Positions 62,501 to 64,000 of a stretch of DNA of 64,000 nt are shown in pieces; position 1 is the first letter of the stretch, and each line of letters starts with the position of its first letter. Source of the stretch: Actinia tenebrosa (Eukaryota > Cnidaria > Anthozoa > Actiniaria > Actiniidae); the NCBI RefSeq assembly GCF_009602425.1, contig NW_022260279.1:51117-115116 (forward strand). Direction: 5' to 3'. A program made the position numbers and the translations under genes. Below the pieces are notes generated by a model, which did not search any database, was not told the DNA's origin, and saw only the letters and a list, made by a program, of their open reading frames with translations.

Positions 62501-62772
62501 TGTAGAGTCTAGACGAATCTAACGAAGGAGATTGATATTTCATTAATCGGTAAAAGTTAAATCAAAGACCAGATCGTCCAGGAGATCGTACTAAACAAGG
62601 TTTTTTTAGTGACATCTTATCAACAACTTACTCGTTTTGGTGTTGGTTCGTCCTTGACAACTTCAGATGAAGGCTTTTTTTGGCCTGCAGAAAAAAATGG
62701 TTTTACTTGAAATCTTGCAATAATGCAATTCGATTTAGGTAAAGAAACTGTACCTTGTTCTTTGTCAGCCAT
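59530..62772 (-). CDS. WTAP: WTAP, m6A methyltransferase complex subunit
   Basis: Eight exons (62754-62772, 62632-62684, 62463-62518, 61796-61866, 61415-61539, 61041-61219, 60506-60660, 59530-60137) join in phase to 421 residues; human has 396. WTAP is a nuclear coiled-coil scaffold that holds the METTL3-METTL14 RNA methyltransferase at splicing speckles, and is Fl(2)d in flies. Conserved blocks include LRESEERLKQQQQES, RRENVLVMRLATKE, WKFTPDSVTGKKLMAKCRML, IQENQELGRQLSQGR, LEAELALQKKYSDELKSS and QLDEEVEGMQSTI. The N-terminus keeps a basic PKRIRL signal. The C-terminal half (residues 270 onward) is Gln/Ser/Pro-rich and family-variable. Exon 1 has only 19 coding bases. It is head-to-head with RWDD1. 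Confidence 0.96.
60720..61000. repeat. G/C-rich repeat in WTAP intron, related to the STK40-intron repeat
   Basis: A G-rich stretch is followed by CAGACCCTCCCCAACC, TTTGAATCCCTCTATG and TATAGATATTTT, resembling the units at 30480-30700. Confidence 0.6.
62021..62166. mobile_element. Palindromic GGCCCGGTT MITE, copy 2
   Basis: Ends GGCCCGGTTGTAT and CGTACAGCCGGGTCC, with inner GATAGTACTGTCC/GATAGTGCTATCC and TATCCACTGGATA, make a foldback in WTAP intron 3. It is more diverged than the copy at 49652. Confidence 0.75.
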
Positions 62773-63269
62773 TTCAGCTTTCTCTTAACGTATTTTCTGG
62801 TTCATTTGAGCAGATTTTCTTCAATCATTTAACACAATTCCAAACCAATATAAACGACTCAATGCATGTGTTGAGGACAAGGGCGCGCAATGTAGCCTGG
62901 GTTGGATAAATAACTTAGGGAGGGGAGGGTAAGTTCCTTTCTTCATTCTTCTCATATCTTTTATTAAGACGAATTTAAAACTTTATAAATTGGTGAAAAA
63001 TCACCTAAATTTTTATTTCACATTTTCAAAATTTTCTAGTATCATCTTTTTCATTAACAGTAATGTTTTAAAAAGAGAATCAAAATATTTACTTGCCCCC
63101 TCCCTGAGAAATATTTATTGATACTTCTGAAGAGAGGCTGTCTGCCATGTGACTCATCAAACATGGCGGACAAAGTCATTCAAATCAAAGTTAATTTTCT
63201 TTGATGTAAAAAAATGTAGTTACGTTTAGGTTTTTATAAAGTTTGTCTCTTAAATCTTTGACTTTAACC
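62773..63269. promoter_or_regulatory. Putative bidirectional promoter, WTAP / RWDD1
   Basis: 497 bases separate the two start codons, which face outwards. AACATGGCGGAC near 63160 resembles a YY1/initiator element (AAnATGGCGGC) usual in housekeeping promoters. No TATA box is obvious. The promoter role is inferred from gene arrangement. Confidence 0.5.
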
Positions 63270-63342
63270 ATGACAGACTACAAGGAAGAACAACATAACG
63301 AGTTAGAGGCGCTGGAGTCTATTTATCCTGAGGAGTTCTCGA
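63270..63342 (+). CDS. RWDD1: RWDD1, first coding exon only
   Basis: The exon reads MTDYKEEQHNELEALESIYP then EEFS before a gtaaga donor. Human RWDD1 starts MTDYGEEQRNELEALESIYP, so the match is almost exact over 20 residues and is the start of the RWD domain. RWDD1 (DFRP2 family) binds DRG GTPases. The rest of the gene lies beyond the window; 63343-64000 is intron 1, with a C run and no exon that I can see. Confidence 0.9.
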
Positions 63343-64000
63343 GTAAGAAAAGTTAATTGTTACCTACAATTTTGGAAATATTTTTCAATTTAATCCTAAG
63401 TTTATCTTTAGTTTATGATACGGTATCCTATGAAAATACCATAATTAACACAAGGTTCATTGCCTAGATGCAGCTGACCACGTTTATGATGTTTATGCTG
63501 TAGTTGAACTTCAGTCAACTAGAGCTTTTATGGAAACTCTTGTTTAATTGAATGATTAATTTATTGTAACTTATTTTACCGATTACAAATGCTGCTTAAA
63601 TCAACCCTCAAAGACTGTTGTTAAATTTAATGTGTAAATTTAAAATGCAGAACATGCCTATATTTGCCCCTCCCCTCCCCCCCCCCCTGGGTATTTAATG
63701 TCTTGGTTAACTACTGGGTCAGCAACATGGTCTCAAAATTCTATATTTCTCAAGAAACTAGAGATACTGCTGTGTGTCCTTTATGTGTCCAGGGAGGGGA
63801 GGGGTGGCCAGCTGGGGACTGTTGGTGCTTCTACTAGTTCTGTAGACAATAGGGACCTAAACCACTGGCAAGCATATGGAGATGGAGATTTTGAAAGAAT
63901 GACATTAGGACATTATCAAAAAGATTTATCATGCATGCACAGCTTTCCTTTTCTTAGCCATTCTCTTATTGCCAAGGATAATAGAGTTTCCATGCAACTG

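Noticed and set aside
1-64000. CRISPR arrays, operons, LTR retroelements and Polintons
   Set aside because: Tandem repeats here lack unique spacers; genes are spliced and independent; no LTR pair, capsid or integrase-like frame was seen.

Overview
The window is animal nuclear DNA: AT-rich, with spliced genes whose exons join in phase, two tRNA genes and many short non-autonomous DNA transposons. Gene content (NOTUM, HDAC8, STK40, WTAP, NOX4, a fuseless-like protein, SUEL-lectin receptors) and the palindromic GGCCCGGTT-type MITEs point to a non-bilaterian animal. An anthozoan cnidarian is my best guess, by inference only. Runs of N and many single N bases show a draft assembly; the largest gap (51497-52331) removes the start of one gene.

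Layout. 1-4222 (+): C-terminal part of a divergent dynein heavy chain, 13 exons. 5042-8282 (+): two-exon fuseless-like multi-pass membrane protein, with a nested pair of MITEs in its intron. 9547-15787 and 20484-24401 (-): two tandem paralogous single-pass receptors, each with signal peptide, SUEL lectin domain, Ser/Thr/Asn-rich stalk, membrane span and a long, unrelated cytoplasmic tail. 24402-30096: gene-poor. 30097-33938 (-): STK40 pseudokinase, divergent from a (+) strand gene at 34599-36401 that is probably an axonemal or sperm microtubule protein. 37004-40559 (-): complete HDAC8. 44397-49177 (+): complete NOTUM. 50570-51387 (-): 3' part of an atypical SDR related to biliverdin/flavin reductase. 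52788-57886 (-): 20-exon NOX4-like NADPH oxidase with one in-frame TGA. A tRNA-Met(CAT) lies in its intron 2, and an aberrant tRNA-Phe(GAA) lies just beyond its 5' end. 59530-62772 (-): WTAP, head-to-head with the first exon of RWDD1 at 63270 (+).

The genes do not form an operon or pathway; this is ordinary animal gene order. Structural links are the tandem lectin-receptor duplication and three divergent pairs (STK40 with the microtubule-type gene, HDAC8 with NOTUM at a distance, WTAP with RWDD1). Exon joins below were worked out by eye from splice sites, reading phase and remembered family sequences; end coordinates may be off by a base or two.

The most unusual items are a tRNA-Phe with a hairpin-forming 29-base insertion inside the T-loop, a single in-frame stop in an otherwise clean NOX4 gene, the paired lectin receptors with divergent signalling tails, two dispersed repeats with a hammerhead-ribozyme-like layout, and a minisatellite that copies a splice donor.
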